Origin: Clostridiaceae bacterium
GTDB lineage: Bacteria; Bacillota; Clostridia; Clostridiales; Clostridiaceae
NCBI GenBank assembly: GCA_003510765.1
Contig: DOKV01000040.1
Coordinates: 1-8,989 of the forward strand
Reading direction: 5' to 3'
DNA: 8,989 nucleotides
This document shows, one piece after another, positions 1-7,197 of the stretch. Position numbers and translations under genes: made by a program. The notes below the pieces were generated by a model, which saw nothing but the letters and a program-made list of their open reading frames with translations, searched no databases and was not told where the DNA came from. How positions within the stretch are numbered: the stretch's first letter is position 1; every line of letters starts with the position of its first letter.

Positions 1-429
1 ATGACCTTGGCCAATGGCAAAGAGGTGTATGTGGTGATGCGCTACACAGAAGGGTGTTATGGGAGAGGGCAAGGGGAAGAACTCATGGAAAAATATGACA
101 CCCTCTATGGTCCGTTGTTAAAGGACCATCCCATGATCTTGGAAGAGAAGAAAACCAAAGCATTTTTCATGGAAGAGTATCGGTTCATGAGAACACTCCT
201 ACACTTGAAGGAGGACACCTATGTGGTGGTGGTCTATCCCAAGGAAAATTATCACCTGAGAAGGCATGCCCTAAAGCTTCGAGGAGAAGCTTTAACCAAG
301 GAAGGACAAGAACATTTTATTCCAGTGGTTTGGGAAGAGCTCCTAGAGAGCCTCCTTCGACAGCTGAAAAGTAACCATGTGGCCAGCTACTACGAAACCT
401 GGTTCAAAGACAAATACTTCCGCTACTAG
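1..429 (+). CDS. Unidentified protein, probably the C-terminal part of a larger gene
   Basis: An open frame begins with ATG at the first base of the window and stops at TAG 427-429 (142 residues). No ribosome binding site can be seen because nothing lies upstream, so the ATG may be an internal methionine. The product is soluble and rich in charged and aromatic residues. It has two predicted beta-strand runs (EVYVVMRY near residues 8-15 and TYVVVVYPKEN near 73-83) and an alkaline, aromatic C-terminus (YYETWFKDKYFRY). There is no signal peptide, membrane segment or cysteine motif. The alternation of strands and helices around VVVVYPKEN faintly recalls the second half of PD-(D/E)XK nuclease-like proteins, but I cannot identify a catalytic set, so that is only a guess. 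The next gene starts 28 nt downstream with no terminator between, so the two are probably co-transcribed. Confidence 0.6.
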   Translation: MTLANGKEVYVVMRYTEGCYGRGQGEELMEKYDTLYGPLLKDHPMILEEKKTKAFFMEEYRFMRTLLHLKEDTYVVVVYPKENYHLRRHALKLRGEALTKEGQEHFIPVVWEELLESLLRQLKSNHVASYYETWFKDKYFRY

Positions 430-456
430 GCCTTTGAAGAAAAAGGAGAGAAATTC

Positions 457-1347
457 ATGAGGCGAGAAACTTATCTAAAGATGCGATCCTTTATCTACAA
501 AAATGCAAGACCGCTGGACCTGTATCGGTGGCAGGTCCATTTTGAAGGGGGTAATCCCTTGCAGGTGGTCCACGCCCTGGGGTTTTATCAGAATGAAGAT
601 GGGGGTTTTGGACACGGATTAGAACCGGACAACTTTAGCCCTCACTCCACCCCCATCACCACCAACCATGCCATAGAGATGTTGAAAGAAATAGGCTTTC
701 AAGACAAACACCATCCCATGGTGCAAGGAATCTTGTCTTATTTGGCCTCGGGAAAAGCCAAGCACCAGGGAAGATGGCTCTTCTCTGTGCCTGAGACCCT
801 AGCCTATCCCCATGCTCCTTGGTGGGATTCAGAGGCATCCTTTGGCACCTTTAGTCGCTATAATCCCACAGCACCGCTCCTTCAGTTCATATTAGACTTT
901 GGAGATTATGCATCTGATCTGTATCTCTATGCCCTCAATGAGTTGGAGAACCTGAAAAAAGACTTCATGGAAGAAGAGGAGCCGTCCATGCATGATCTCA
1001 TAGCCTTAGCCTCTTTACGGCCCTATTTGGATGAAGAACACCTCCATGCCCTAGAGGAAAAACATATGGAAAAGGATCCCCAAAAGTTCCAGGACTATGT
1101 GCTACGGCCTACCCTGGTCATAGAGGGAAAAGAGCATCCTTTGTATGAAAAGCTCAAACCCTTGGTGGAAAAAGATTTGGATGATCTGGAAAGCCAAATA
1201 AAGGAGGAGGGGTTTGTGGACATCAATTGGGCTTGGGGAAGCTATCCAGAAGAGTTTCCTGTGGCTAGGCATCAGTGGAGAAGTCACAGGACCATTAAGA
1301 CGCTCTTGCTGCTCAAAGCCTTTGGTCGATGGGATCTAGAAGAGTAG
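457..1347 (+). CDS. Prenyltransferase/squalene-cyclase-like alpha-alpha toroid protein
   Basis: A 296-residue soluble protein starts at ATG 457, preceded by AAAGGAGAG at 442-450, 6 nt away. Residues 45-52 read QNEDGGFG and lie in FYQNEDGGFGHGLEPD, which resembles the QW-type repeat (Q-x3-G-x-F/W) of squalene cyclases and protein prenyltransferase beta subunits. A second aromatic-rich segment near the C-terminus (roughly 250-275, INWAWGSYPEEFPVARHQW) may close the toroid. I see no DxDD cyclase motif and no clear zinc ligands of a prenyltransferase, so the fold may be present without either activity. Proteins of this kind are usually annotated only as hypothetical or prenyltransferase-like. The gene follows the upstream ORF by 28 nt and is terminated at about 1401-1447, so the two form the end of one unit. 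The fold is an inference from the motif; the function is unknown. Confidence 0.8.
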   Translation: MRRETYLKMRSFIYKNARPLDLYRWQVHFEGGNPLQVVHALGFYQNEDGGFGHGLEPDNFSPHSTPITTNHAIEMLKEIGFQDKHHPMVQGILSYLASGKAKHQGRWLFSVPETLAYPHAPWWDSEASFGTFSRYNPTAPLLQFILDFGDYASDLYLYALNELENLKKDFMEEEEPSMHDLIALASLRPYLDEEHLHALEEKHMEKDPQKFQDYVLRPTLVIEGKEHPLYEKLKPLVEKDLDDLESQIKEEGFVDINWAWGSYPEEFPVARHQWRSHRTIKTLLLLKAFGRWDLEE

Positions 1348-1400
1348 CGTTGGCAAAGAGACAAGCTTTAACGAAGGGCCACGCCGATACATGGCACGTT

Positions 1401-1447
1401 GGGAGAAGACCCCCTAAGAAAAAGGGTACTTCTCCTTTTTTCTTTTT
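1401..1447 (+). terminator. Intrinsic terminator after the cyclase-like gene
   Basis: GGAGAAG (1402-1408) pairs with CTTCTCC (1429-1435). The stem continues inward through A1409-T1427 and CCC/GGG (1424-1426) with one bulged A (1428). The stem is followed directly by a T-rich run (1436-1447). The hairpin plus U-tract lies 54 nt after the stop of the 457-1347 gene and just before the next promoter, so it separates the two transcription units. Confidence 0.85.
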
Positions 1448-1454
1448 AGTCCTC

Positions 1455-1463
1455 TGGTATAAT
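1455..1463 (+). promoter_or_regulatory. Extended -10 promoter for the radical SAM-HD-mutY unit
   Basis: TGGTATAAT matches a perfect extended -10 element (TGnTATAAT, hexamer 1458-1463). It lies 35 nt before the TTG start and immediately after the upstream terminator's T-tract. The position where a -35 box should be (about 1435-1441) is only a T-rich run, consistent with the extended -10 carrying recognition. The expected start of transcription is about 1470, leaving a leader of roughly 28 nt that holds AAAGGAGA at 1483-1490. Confidence 0.7.
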
Positions 1464-1498
1464 GAGAAAGAATAGTACGAGCAAAGGAGAGAAAGGTT

Positions 1499-2404
1499 TT
1501 GGACACCCATACACTCATGAAGCACTGCACCCTCTGCCCAAGGGACTGTGGGGTGGATCGCACAAAGGGAGAAACAGGGTTTTGCGGCGTTACCCAGAAG
1601 GTTTTGGTGGCTAGAGCAGCCCTCCATCCCTGGGAAGAGCCTTGCATCTCAGGGGAAAGAGGCTCTGGAACCGTATTTTTCTCCGGCTGCCCTTTAGGGT
1701 GCATCTTTTGTCAAAATCACACCATCGCAAAGGGTCTCTATGGGGTGGAGGTCACCGTACAAGAATTGTCGGAGATCTTTCTTTCTTTGGCAAAGAAAGG
1801 GGCCCACAACATCAATTTGGTCACCCCTACCCAGTATATTCCTCAAATTAGAGAAGCGCTGCTGTTGGCTAAAGAAGAAGGTTTAGGGATCCCGGTGGTC
1901 TTTAACAGCAGTGGCTATGAGAAGGCTTCGTCTTTAAAGATGTTGGAAGGACTCATTTCGGTGTATCTCCCGGACTTCAAATATGTGGATAAAACATTGG
2001 CCAAAGCCTATTCTTTTTTACCCAGTTACAAGGAAGAAGCCTTGGAGGCTATAAAGGAGATGTTTCGGCAAACCGGGCCACCGGTTTTCGATGACCAAGG
2101 TATGCTCCTACAAGGCACGTTGGTTCGCCATTTGAGTTTGCCTGGAAGCCTTGGGGATTCCAAAGATGTGTTGGAGCTTTTGGTGGAAACCTTTGGGGAA
2201 CAGATCCTCCTAAGCATCATGAATCAATATACCCCAGTAAAGGTCCAGAAAATTCATACCGCCCTGAATGAAACTTTGTCAAAGGAAGATTATGAGGAAT
2301 TGGTTGGCTATGCACGGCTTCTAGGGATTAAACAAGCCTATATCCAAGAGGAGGGGACCATGGAAGAAAGCTTTATTCCCCCCTTTGACGGAGAAGGGGT
2401 ATGA
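1499..2404 (+). CDS. Radical SAM protein, pyruvate formate-lyase activase-like (COG1313 type)
   Basis: A 301-residue protein with the radical SAM cluster motif CxxxCxxC at C64, C68 and C71 (GCPLGCIFCQNH), which would hold the [4Fe-4S] cluster that cleaves S-adenosylmethionine. An N-terminal cysteine set (C10, C13, C17, C29 in CTLCPRDCGVD...GFCG) is typical of the COG1313 group, often annotated as putative pyruvate formate-lyase activating enzyme. The substrate is unknown, and no glycyl-radical enzyme gene is nearby to serve as partner. The TTG start at 1499 lies 8 nt after AAAGGAGA (1483-1490). An in-frame ATG at 1517 is an alternative, but its spacing to this site (26 nt) is too long. The gene is first in a unit from the promoter at 1455. 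The HD-domain gene follows after 27 nt. The family assignment is firm; the activase role is an inherited label. Confidence 0.88.
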   Translation: MDTHTLMKHCTLCPRDCGVDRTKGETGFCGVTQKVLVARAALHPWEEPCISGERGSGTVFFSGCPLGCIFCQNHTIAKGLYGVEVTVQELSEIFLSLAKKGAHNINLVTPTQYIPQIREALLLAKEEGLGIPVVFNSSGYEKASSLKMLEGLISVYLPDFKYVDKTLAKAYSFLPSYKEEALEAIKEMFRQTGPPVFDDQGMLLQGTLVRHLSLPGSLGDSKDVLELLVETFGEQILLSIMNQYTPVKVQKIHTALNETLSKEDYEELVGYARLLGIKQAYIQEEGTMEESFIPPFDGEGV

Positions 2405-2431
2405 TAAGACATAAGGGAAGGAGGGGGAAAA

Positions 2432-2899
2432 ATGACCCAAAAGGAAGAAGGTCATCTAGCGCATCTACTTTCACTGCTGCTGAAAAAAGAGGTGCTAATT
2501 GAAATGAAAAAATACATTCAGCATGGTGACACCACCACCTATGATCATGTACTGGCCGTGGCCAGGGCTGCATTTAAGCTATCCAAAAAACTCCCCTTTG
2601 GGGTGTCGGAGATGAGCCTCCTAAAGGGCGCACTTCTCCATGATTTCTATCTTTATGATTGGCATGAACAGGACCCCCAAAGAAAAAGATTTCATGGACT
2701 CCACCACCATCGCACAGCCCATAAAAATGCCTGTCGACATTTTCACTTAACGCCCTTGGAAGAAGACATCATTTTAAGACACATGTGGCCTTTGACGCTA
2801 AAAATGCCTCGGTCTAGAGAAGGATGGCTGGTGTGTGTGGCGGATAAATGGGTGAGCCTTGAAGATACCTTCAGAAGGACAGAAAGGAAAAACACGTGA
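2432..2899 (+). CDS. Small HD-domain phosphohydrolase
   Basis: A 155-residue soluble protein with a complete-looking HD metal-binding signature: H39 (YDHVLAVAR), H70-D71 (GALLHDFYLYDW), histidines in the GLHHHRTAH segment (91-97), H117 (LRHMWPLT) and D138 (VCVADKW). HD proteins are metal-dependent phosphohydrolases acting on nucleotides or phosphate esters. This short, stand-alone kind is common in Firmicutes, and I know of no assigned substrate. The start ATG at 2432 follows a strong AAGGAGGGGG (2418-2427). The stop TGA (2897-2899) overlaps the GTG start of mutY, which points to translational coupling. Domain confidence is high; the substrate is unknown. Confidence 0.88.
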   Translation: MTQKEEGHLAHLLSLLLKKEVLIEMKKYIQHGDTTTYDHVLAVARAAFKLSKKLPFGVSEMSLLKGALLHDFYLYDWHEQDPQRKRFHGLHHHRTAHKNACRHFHLTPLEEDIILRHMWPLTLKMPRSREGWLVCVADKWVSLEDTFRRTERKNT

Positions 2900-3987
2900 A
2901 GAATGAACTACAACCCATAGAGCAAATTGAAGCTTTTCAAAAAAACATACACCAGTGGTTTCAAGAAAACAAAAGAGAAATGCCCTGGCGAAGGAATCCT
3001 TTGCCCTATTATATTTGGGTATCGGAGATCATGCTCCAGCAAACGAGAGTGGATACGGTGATCCCGTACTTTCATCGATTCATTGAGAAATATCCAGATG
3101 TGGAAGCCCTCTCTAAAGCCAAGGAAGAAGAACTGTTGAAGCTTTGGGAAGGCCTGGGGTACTATAACCGGGCCAGGAACCTGAAGATTGCGGCAGAAGA
3201 AATCATGACGAAGCATCAAGGGGCACTACCAAAGACCTATGAAGCGCTAAGGGAGCTCAAGGGCATTGGCGAGTATACCGCAGGAGCCATTGCTTCAGAA
3301 GCCTTTGGTGAAAAAGAGATTGCCGTGGATGGCAATGTTTTTCGGGTCATGGCAAGACTTATGGGATGCAAAGAGGATCTGAAGAATACCCAGGTGATGA
3401 AAGAGCTGAAAAAAGAGGTACGAAGGCTCTTACCAGAGAAGGAGGTGGGAGACTTCAACCAAGGCCTCATTGAGCTGGGCGCACTCATCTGCCTGCCTAA
3501 CGGGACGCCAAAATGCTGGCAATGTCCCGTGAAGAAGGTGTGCACGGCCTACAAAGAGGATTTACAGCTGGAAATCCCCAAAAAAACCCAGAAGAAAAAA
3601 CGACGAGAGGAAGAGAAAACCGTACTGATCTTTCGTCACGGCAAAACCTTTGGCCTTAGAAAACGAGAAGAAGGAAAGCTCTTGGCAGGTCTTTACGAGT
3701 TTTATCATGAGGAAGGACATCTCTCTTTTGAAGAAGCCCTGGCCTACGTCGAAGAGATGGGCCTGAAGGTGAAAAGTCTTGTGGCTTTGAAAGAGAAGAA
3801 ATTTCTATTCACCCACATCACCTGGCAGTTGAAGGCGTATATGGTGGACCTGGCATCCCCCATGGAGGGACTCTTATTTGTCTCCAAAGAAGAGATCATC
3901 CGCACCTACTCCTTAGCCACTGCCTTTCGGGACTACTTTGAGACCATTTGCCTCATGGAAGAAGCCCGGGAAGAAAAAGAGCGCTAA
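2896..3987 (+). CDS. mutY: A/G-specific adenine glycosylase MutY
   Basis: MutY removes adenine mispaired with 8-oxoguanine during base excision repair. The 363-residue protein has the expected order. The catalytic glutamate lies in WVSEIMLQQT (E44). The helix-hairpin-helix is LRELKGIGEYTAGAIAS (about 118-134), followed by the catalytic aspartate in AVDGNVFRV (D145). The [4Fe-4S] ligands are C199, C207, C210 and C216. The C-terminal NUDIX-like recognition domain carries LLAGLYEF (262-269) and the FTHITW motif (305-310) that reads 8-oxoguanine. The first cysteine spacing is X7 (CLPNGTPKC) where the textbook motif is X6. I believe the NG-containing form occurs in other Clostridia, but cannot verify that here. 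The GTG start at 2896 overlaps the HD gene by 4 nt (GTGA). Length fits the family, and the gene ends in its own terminator. Confidence 0.97.
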   Translation: MKNELQPIEQIEAFQKNIHQWFQENKREMPWRRNPLPYYIWVSEIMLQQTRVDTVIPYFHRFIEKYPDVEALSKAKEEELLKLWEGLGYYNRARNLKIAAEEIMTKHQGALPKTYEALRELKGIGEYTAGAIASEAFGEKEIAVDGNVFRVMARLMGCKEDLKNTQVMKELKKEVRRLLPEKEVGDFNQGLIELGALICLPNGTPKCWQCPVKKVCTAYKEDLQLEIPKKTQKKKRREEEKTVLIFRHGKTFGLRKREEGKLLAGLYEFYHEEGHLSFEEALAYVEEMGLKVKSLVALKEKKFLFTHITWQLKAYMVDLASPMEGLLFVSKEEIIRTYSLATAFRDYFETICLMEEAREEKER

Positions 3988-3999
3988 GCTCTTTTTTTC
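3974..3999 (+). terminator. Intrinsic terminator built across the mutY stop codon
   Basis: AAAAAGAGC (3974-3982) pairs with GCTCTTTTT (3988-3996), leaving loop GCTAA (3983-3987) that contains the TAA stop of mutY. Ts continue to 3998. The 5' arm lies in the last codons of mutY, so translation to the stop and folding of the hairpin are linked. The remaining intergenic sequence to 4146 holds the iorA promoter and leader and no other gene. Confidence 0.75.
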
Positions 4000-4093
4000 T
4001 TGGCAGGCACAGGGAAATGGGCAGTATTCTTTGTGAAGCCTTCTAGAGAGAGGGAGAAAGGTTGTGAAAGGAGTTCCAAGTAGAGGGAAAGAG

Positions 4094-4102
4094 TGTTAAA
4101 AT
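4094..4102 (+). promoter_or_regulatory. Probable extended -10 promoter of iorA-iorB-thpR
   Basis: TGTTAAAAT fits an extended -10 (TGnTAAAAT; 5 of 6 to TATAAT at 4097-4102). The -35 position (about 4074-4079, TTCCAA) is weak. Transcription would begin near 4109, giving a leader of about 38 nt with GGGGGAGAG (4135-4143) before the ATG at 4147. A TATATA at 4129-4134 is less likely because it would place the start at or past the ribosome binding site. I see no riboswitch or leader-peptide structure here. Confidence 0.5.
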
Positions 4103-4146
4103 GTAAAGGTAAACATGATTGAAAATTCTATATAGGGGGAGAGAAA

Positions 4147-5940
4147 ATGGTACAAACAAGAAAAGTGCTCACGGGCAACGAAGCAGTGGCCCGTGGGTTT
4201 TATGAAGTAGGTGGGCTACTGGCGTCCAGTTATCCAGGTTCACCCACGGTGGAGCTGTTAGAAGCGGTGAAAGAATATAAGGAAATTTATGCGGAGTTTT
4301 CCGTCAATGAAAAAGTAGCTTTGGAAGTGGCCATTGGCAGCTCCTTTTATGGGGCGCGGTCCATGGTGTCCATGAAGCATGTGGGGGTCAATGTGGCCAT
4401 GGACCCACTGATGACCTTTACCCAGACACCCATGAACGGAGGCTTTTTGCTGGTCACAGGGGATGACCCGGGCATGGCCTCCTCCCAAAATGAACAAGAC
4501 AACCGCCTCATTGGAAAGTTTGCCAACATGGGCATCTTCTATCCAGGCTCTAGCCAAGAAGCCAAAGATTTTGTCAAAGCAGCCCTACCTCTATCGGAAG
4601 AGTATGGCATGCCCATGATGCTGGACATCACCTCCAGGGTTTGCCATGGACGGGGCGTTGTGGAAGAGGGCGAAAGGGAAATCCATAAGCCCAAGGGCTT
4701 TACCCCAGACAATACCAAATACACCATGCTGCCACCCATCACCCATGCCAGGCAGTATGCCATGAAAGAAAGGCTAGAGGCATTGGCTGAATATGCCTAT
4801 GATGCCCCCTTTAACCTCTATGAAGAAGTGGAAGGGGCCAAGGTGCTTCTCATAGCCACAGGGCTTGTGTATCAAAATCTTTTAGAGCTTCAGTTGCCTT
4901 ATTCCATTTATAGGCCAGGGATGGTCTATCCCTTATCTTCCCGAAGACTCTTAGAACTTCGGGAAAAGTATGATCGGATCATCGTCATTGAAGAGATGAT
5001 GCCCTTCATGGAAAACGAGCTGAAACTCCTGGGCATTACCTGCGAAGGAAAAGAGTGGTTCTCCTTCACGGGAGAGCTTCATACAGAAGACATTGAAGAA
5101 GGACTGTTTAAAGCGGGGCTCCTTACAGAAAAACGCAGCATAGACATGGAGAAAACCTCTGTGGTTTCAAGACCCCCCATGTTCTGCTCCGGCTGTCCCC
5201 ATAGACCGGTCTTTGACATCTTAAAGAAGATGAAAGTCACGGTGATGGGAGACATTGGGTGCTACTCTATGTCTGTACTGCCAGCCTTTGAAGCTTCCCA
5301 TACCATGATCAGTATGGGGGCCACCGTAGGCATCACCAAAGGCATGAACAAAGTCATGCGTATGGAAGGCGACGAGAAGCCACTGGTTTCCGTCATCGGG
5401 GATGGCACCTTCTTCCACTCCGGCATGACAGGGTTTGCAAACCTCTTACATCAAGTGGATGAGAAAGACAACATGACCTTCATCGTTTTAGAAAATGGCA
5501 CCACAGCCATGACTGGAGGACAGCATAATGGGTCCTCTGGGAAGTATGATGTGGCGGATGATCTTCATATGGACATCCAAAAGATCCTCAACACCATGGG
5601 CATCGACAATGTCCAATATGTGGACCAATTCGACTACAAACTCTTTAGAGACACCTTGAAGGCAGAAGTGAAAAAGACAGGCATCTCCGTGATCATCGCC
5701 ACCAGGCCTTGCGCCCTGAAGTTTAAGATCAAAGAGCCCCATTACTATGTGGACCCCAAAATCTGTATCGGCTGTAGAAGCTGTGTGAAGACCAACTGTC
5801 CACCCATCCGCATGAAGAACTATGAAGGCATTGAAGGATTAAAATCTTCCATTGATCCCAGCATGTGTGTAGGGTGTAGTGTTTGTTCCCAAGTTTGTCC
5901 AGTGGGGGCCATCAAACCCTCGAAGATCAAGGAGGCCTAA
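4147..5940 (+). CDS. iorA: Indolepyruvate:ferredoxin oxidoreductase, alpha subunit
   Basis: IorA is the thiamine-diphosphate subunit of the oxygen-sensitive enzyme that converts indolepyruvate and other aryl-pyruvates plus CoA to aryl-acetyl-CoA and CO2, passing electrons to ferredoxin. This is the oxidative arm of aromatic amino acid fermentation. The 597-residue length fits the family. The N-terminal pyrimidine-binding half contains VNEKVALEVAIG (53-64, E55 a likely cofactor-activating glutamate). The CSGCPHRPVF motif (347-356) leads into the second half. The diphosphate/metal motif is GDG at 418-420 through N450 (LENGTTAMTGGQ). The C-terminal ferredoxin domain has two [4Fe-4S] motifs: C540-x2-C543-x2-C546-x4-C551-P and C574-x2-C577-x2-C580-x3-C584-P. 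The start ATG follows GGGGGAGAG (4135-4143). The beta subunit begins 3 nt after the stop. The identification is secure; the exact preferred keto acid is not determined. Confidence 0.97.
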   Translation: MVQTRKVLTGNEAVARGFYEVGGLLASSYPGSPTVELLEAVKEYKEIYAEFSVNEKVALEVAIGSSFYGARSMVSMKHVGVNVAMDPLMTFTQTPMNGGFLLVTGDDPGMASSQNEQDNRLIGKFANMGIFYPGSSQEAKDFVKAALPLSEEYGMPMMLDITSRVCHGRGVVEEGEREIHKPKGFTPDNTKYTMLPPITHARQYAMKERLEALAEYAYDAPFNLYEEVEGAKVLLIATGLVYQNLLELQLPYSIYRPGMVYPLSSRRLLELREKYDRIIVIEEMMPFMENELKLLGITCEGKEWFSFTGELHTEDIEEGLFKAGLLTEKRSIDMEKTSVVSRPPMFCSGCPHRPVFDILKKMKVTVMGDIGCYSMSVLPAFEASHTMISMGATVGITKGMNKVMRMEGDEKPLVSVIGDGTFFHSGMTGFANLLHQVDEKDNMTFIVLENGTTAMTGGQHNGSSGKYDVADDLHMDIQKILNTMGIDNVQYVDQFDYKLFRDTLKAEVKKTGISVIIATRPCALKFKIKEPHYYVDPKICIGCRSCVKTNCPPIRMKNYEGIEGLKSSIDPSMCVGCSVCSQVCPVGAIKPSKIKEA

Positions 5941-5943
5941 GTC

Positions 5944-6522
5944 ATGGAGAATAAAAATATCATCATTGCAGGCGTAGGCGGACAAGGCCTCGTTCTTGCC
6001 ACAAGAATCATCTCAGAAGCGGCCTTTGCCCAAGGCCTTGATGTTAAAACCAATGATGTGGTGGGCCTTTCTCAAAGAGGGGGCACCGTCTGGGGCAGCA
6101 TCAAGATGGGCGAGAAAGTCCACTCCCCAAACATTCTACCCAAGGGAGCGGACATCATTTTAGGCATGGAACCTTTGGAGGCCCTTCGTTGGAGTCATGG
6201 ATTAAAGGATGGTGGCCTCATCATCTTAAACACCAATAGGGTTTATCCCACTCCTGTGCTCCTGGAGAAGGACACCTATCCAGAAGAGGCCATTGAAAAA
6301 CTAAAGGAAACCTATGAAGTCATTGAGATTGATGCCCAAGAAGAGGCCAAAGCTTCTGGAAACATCAAAGCGGCCAACACCATTTTGCTGGGCCTTGTGT
6401 CCAAATATCTGGACATCGAGGAGTCTGTGTGGCATGATGTGCTGAAAAGATTTGTGCCCAAGAAAGCTGTGGAAGAAAATCTCGTGGCCTTTAAGAGAGG
6501 AAAGGACTATGAAAGAAAATAA
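5944..6522 (+). CDS. iorB: Indolepyruvate:ferredoxin oxidoreductase, beta subunit
   Basis: A 192-residue subunit homologous to the gamma domain of 2-oxoacid:ferredoxin oxidoreductases. It shows the nucleotide-binding-like glycine motif GVGGQG (10-15) and the conserved GLSQRGGTVWGSIKMG segment (41-56), both diagnostic of IorB. It pairs with IorA in the cytoplasm to form the working enzyme. The ATG at 5944 is 8 nt after AAGGAGG (5929-5935), which sits inside the end of iorA, so the two genes are tightly coupled. The stop TAA (6520-6522) lies inside the start of thpR. No acyl-CoA synthetase gene, a frequent neighbour of iorAB, is present in the window. Confidence 0.96.
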   Translation: MENKNIIIAGVGGQGLVLATRIISEAAFAQGLDVKTNDVVGLSQRGGTVWGSIKMGEKVHSPNILPKGADIILGMEPLEALRWSHGLKDGGLIILNTNRVYPTPVLLEKDTYPEEAIEKLKETYEVIEIDAQEEAKASGNIKAANTILLGLVSKYLDIEESVWHDVLKRFVPKKAVEENLVAFKRGKDYERK

Positions 6523-7096
6523 AAGGCTGTTCATTGCCATGGACCTAAATTCCGTCCATGGGGAGAACTTATTAGAAACCCAACGAAGACTGAAAAAGGA
6601 ACTAGACCAAGGCTTCTTAGTTCCTCGGGAAAATTTCCATATGACCTTGGCATTTTTGGGAGAACAAGATGAGGCGGGACAAAAATCCATTGAGGAGGCC
6701 ATGGATCAGGTGGCGCATAAAACCGCCATCTTTTTGACCTATATGGGCTCCTTGGGGTATTTCTCCTTTGATCAAGGGGATACCCTCTACATGGGCATCA
6801 AAGAGAATGAAGGGCTCATGGATCTTGTAACTTCCTTGAAAGAAGCCTTAAGTCATCGGGGATTCCCCATTGAAGAGCGACCTTTTAAACCCCACATCAC
6901 CCTGGTGAAAAAGGCAAAGCTCTTGCCCAAGGTGCCCTCGGTGGAGGCCCTTGCATCATCCACGCATTTGCCTAAACTCCCCATATTGGTGGATAAGCTG
7001 ATTCTTTTTGAGAGTCATCTTAGTAAAGAAGGTGCACGCTATGAAAAATGCTATGAGGTGCCTCTCTTGGCCAAAAGACTCGCATCTACCCGATAG
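6509..7096 (+). CDS. thpR: RNA 2',3'-cyclic phosphodiesterase (2'-5' RNA ligase family)
   Basis: A 2H phosphoesterase of 195 residues with both catalytic HxT motifs, H44-M-T46 (NFHMTLAFLG) and H129-I-T131 (KPHITLVKKA). The family opens 2',3'-cyclic phosphates on RNA ends to 2'-phosphates; its biological role in bacteria is unsettled. The frame is open from 6452, but I chose ATG 6509. It gives the canonical start (MKENKRLFIAMDL), sits just after AGAGAGGAAAGG (6494-6505), and avoids a 71-nt overlap with iorB. The overlap is then 14 nt, which implies read-through and coupling with the IOR operon. This reflects transcript sharing; I infer no functional link. The last gene of the unit; the terminator begins 12 nt after the stop. 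Confidence 0.93.
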   Translation: MKENKRLFIAMDLNSVHGENLLETQRRLKKELDQGFLVPRENFHMTLAFLGEQDEAGQKSIEEAMDQVAHKTAIFLTYMGSLGYFSFDQGDTLYMGIKENEGLMDLVTSLKEALSHRGFPIEERPFKPHITLVKKAKLLPKVPSVEALASSTHLPKLPILVDKLILFESHLSKEGARYEKCYEVPLLAKRLASTR

Positions 7097-7107
7097 AAGA
7101 GTATCCT

Positions 7108-7153
7108 AAAACCCGCGATGAAAGAGCGCACCCTCATCGTGGGTTTTCTTTTC
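7108..7153 (+). terminator. Intrinsic terminator of the iorAB-thpR unit
   Basis: A 14-bp stem pairs 7108-7121 (AAAACCCGCGATGA) with 7134-7147 (TCATCGTGGGTTTT), with one G-T wobble at 7115/7140 and a 12-nt loop. The T-rich 3' arm continues as TTTTCTTTTC. The A-run 5' of the stem would let it work partly in the opposite direction too. Confidence 0.88.
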
Positions 7154-7197
7154 GGAAGGATGGAGTTTAAGGAATCTCTAAGGGAGAGAAGTGAAAA

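Noticed and set aside
1414..1704. Open frames on the minus strand across the 1348-1498 intergenic region
   Set aside because: They run through the terminator and antisense to the radical SAM cysteine motif, with no ribosome binding site or recognisable product.
3988..4146. Riboswitch or T-box in the iorA leader
   Set aside because: The leader after the likely promoter is only about 38 nt, with no terminator/antiterminator pair or T-box motif.
4258..5742. Minus-strand open frames inside iorA (4258-4557, 4539-4763, 5488-5742)
   Set aside because: They are antisense shadows of a well-conserved gene; their histidine/glycine-rich translations reflect the iorA codons.
6452..6508. Longer ThpR starting at 6452
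   Set aside because: The extra 19 residues are iorB read out of frame; ATG 6509 has a ribosome binding site and gives the family's usual N-terminus.
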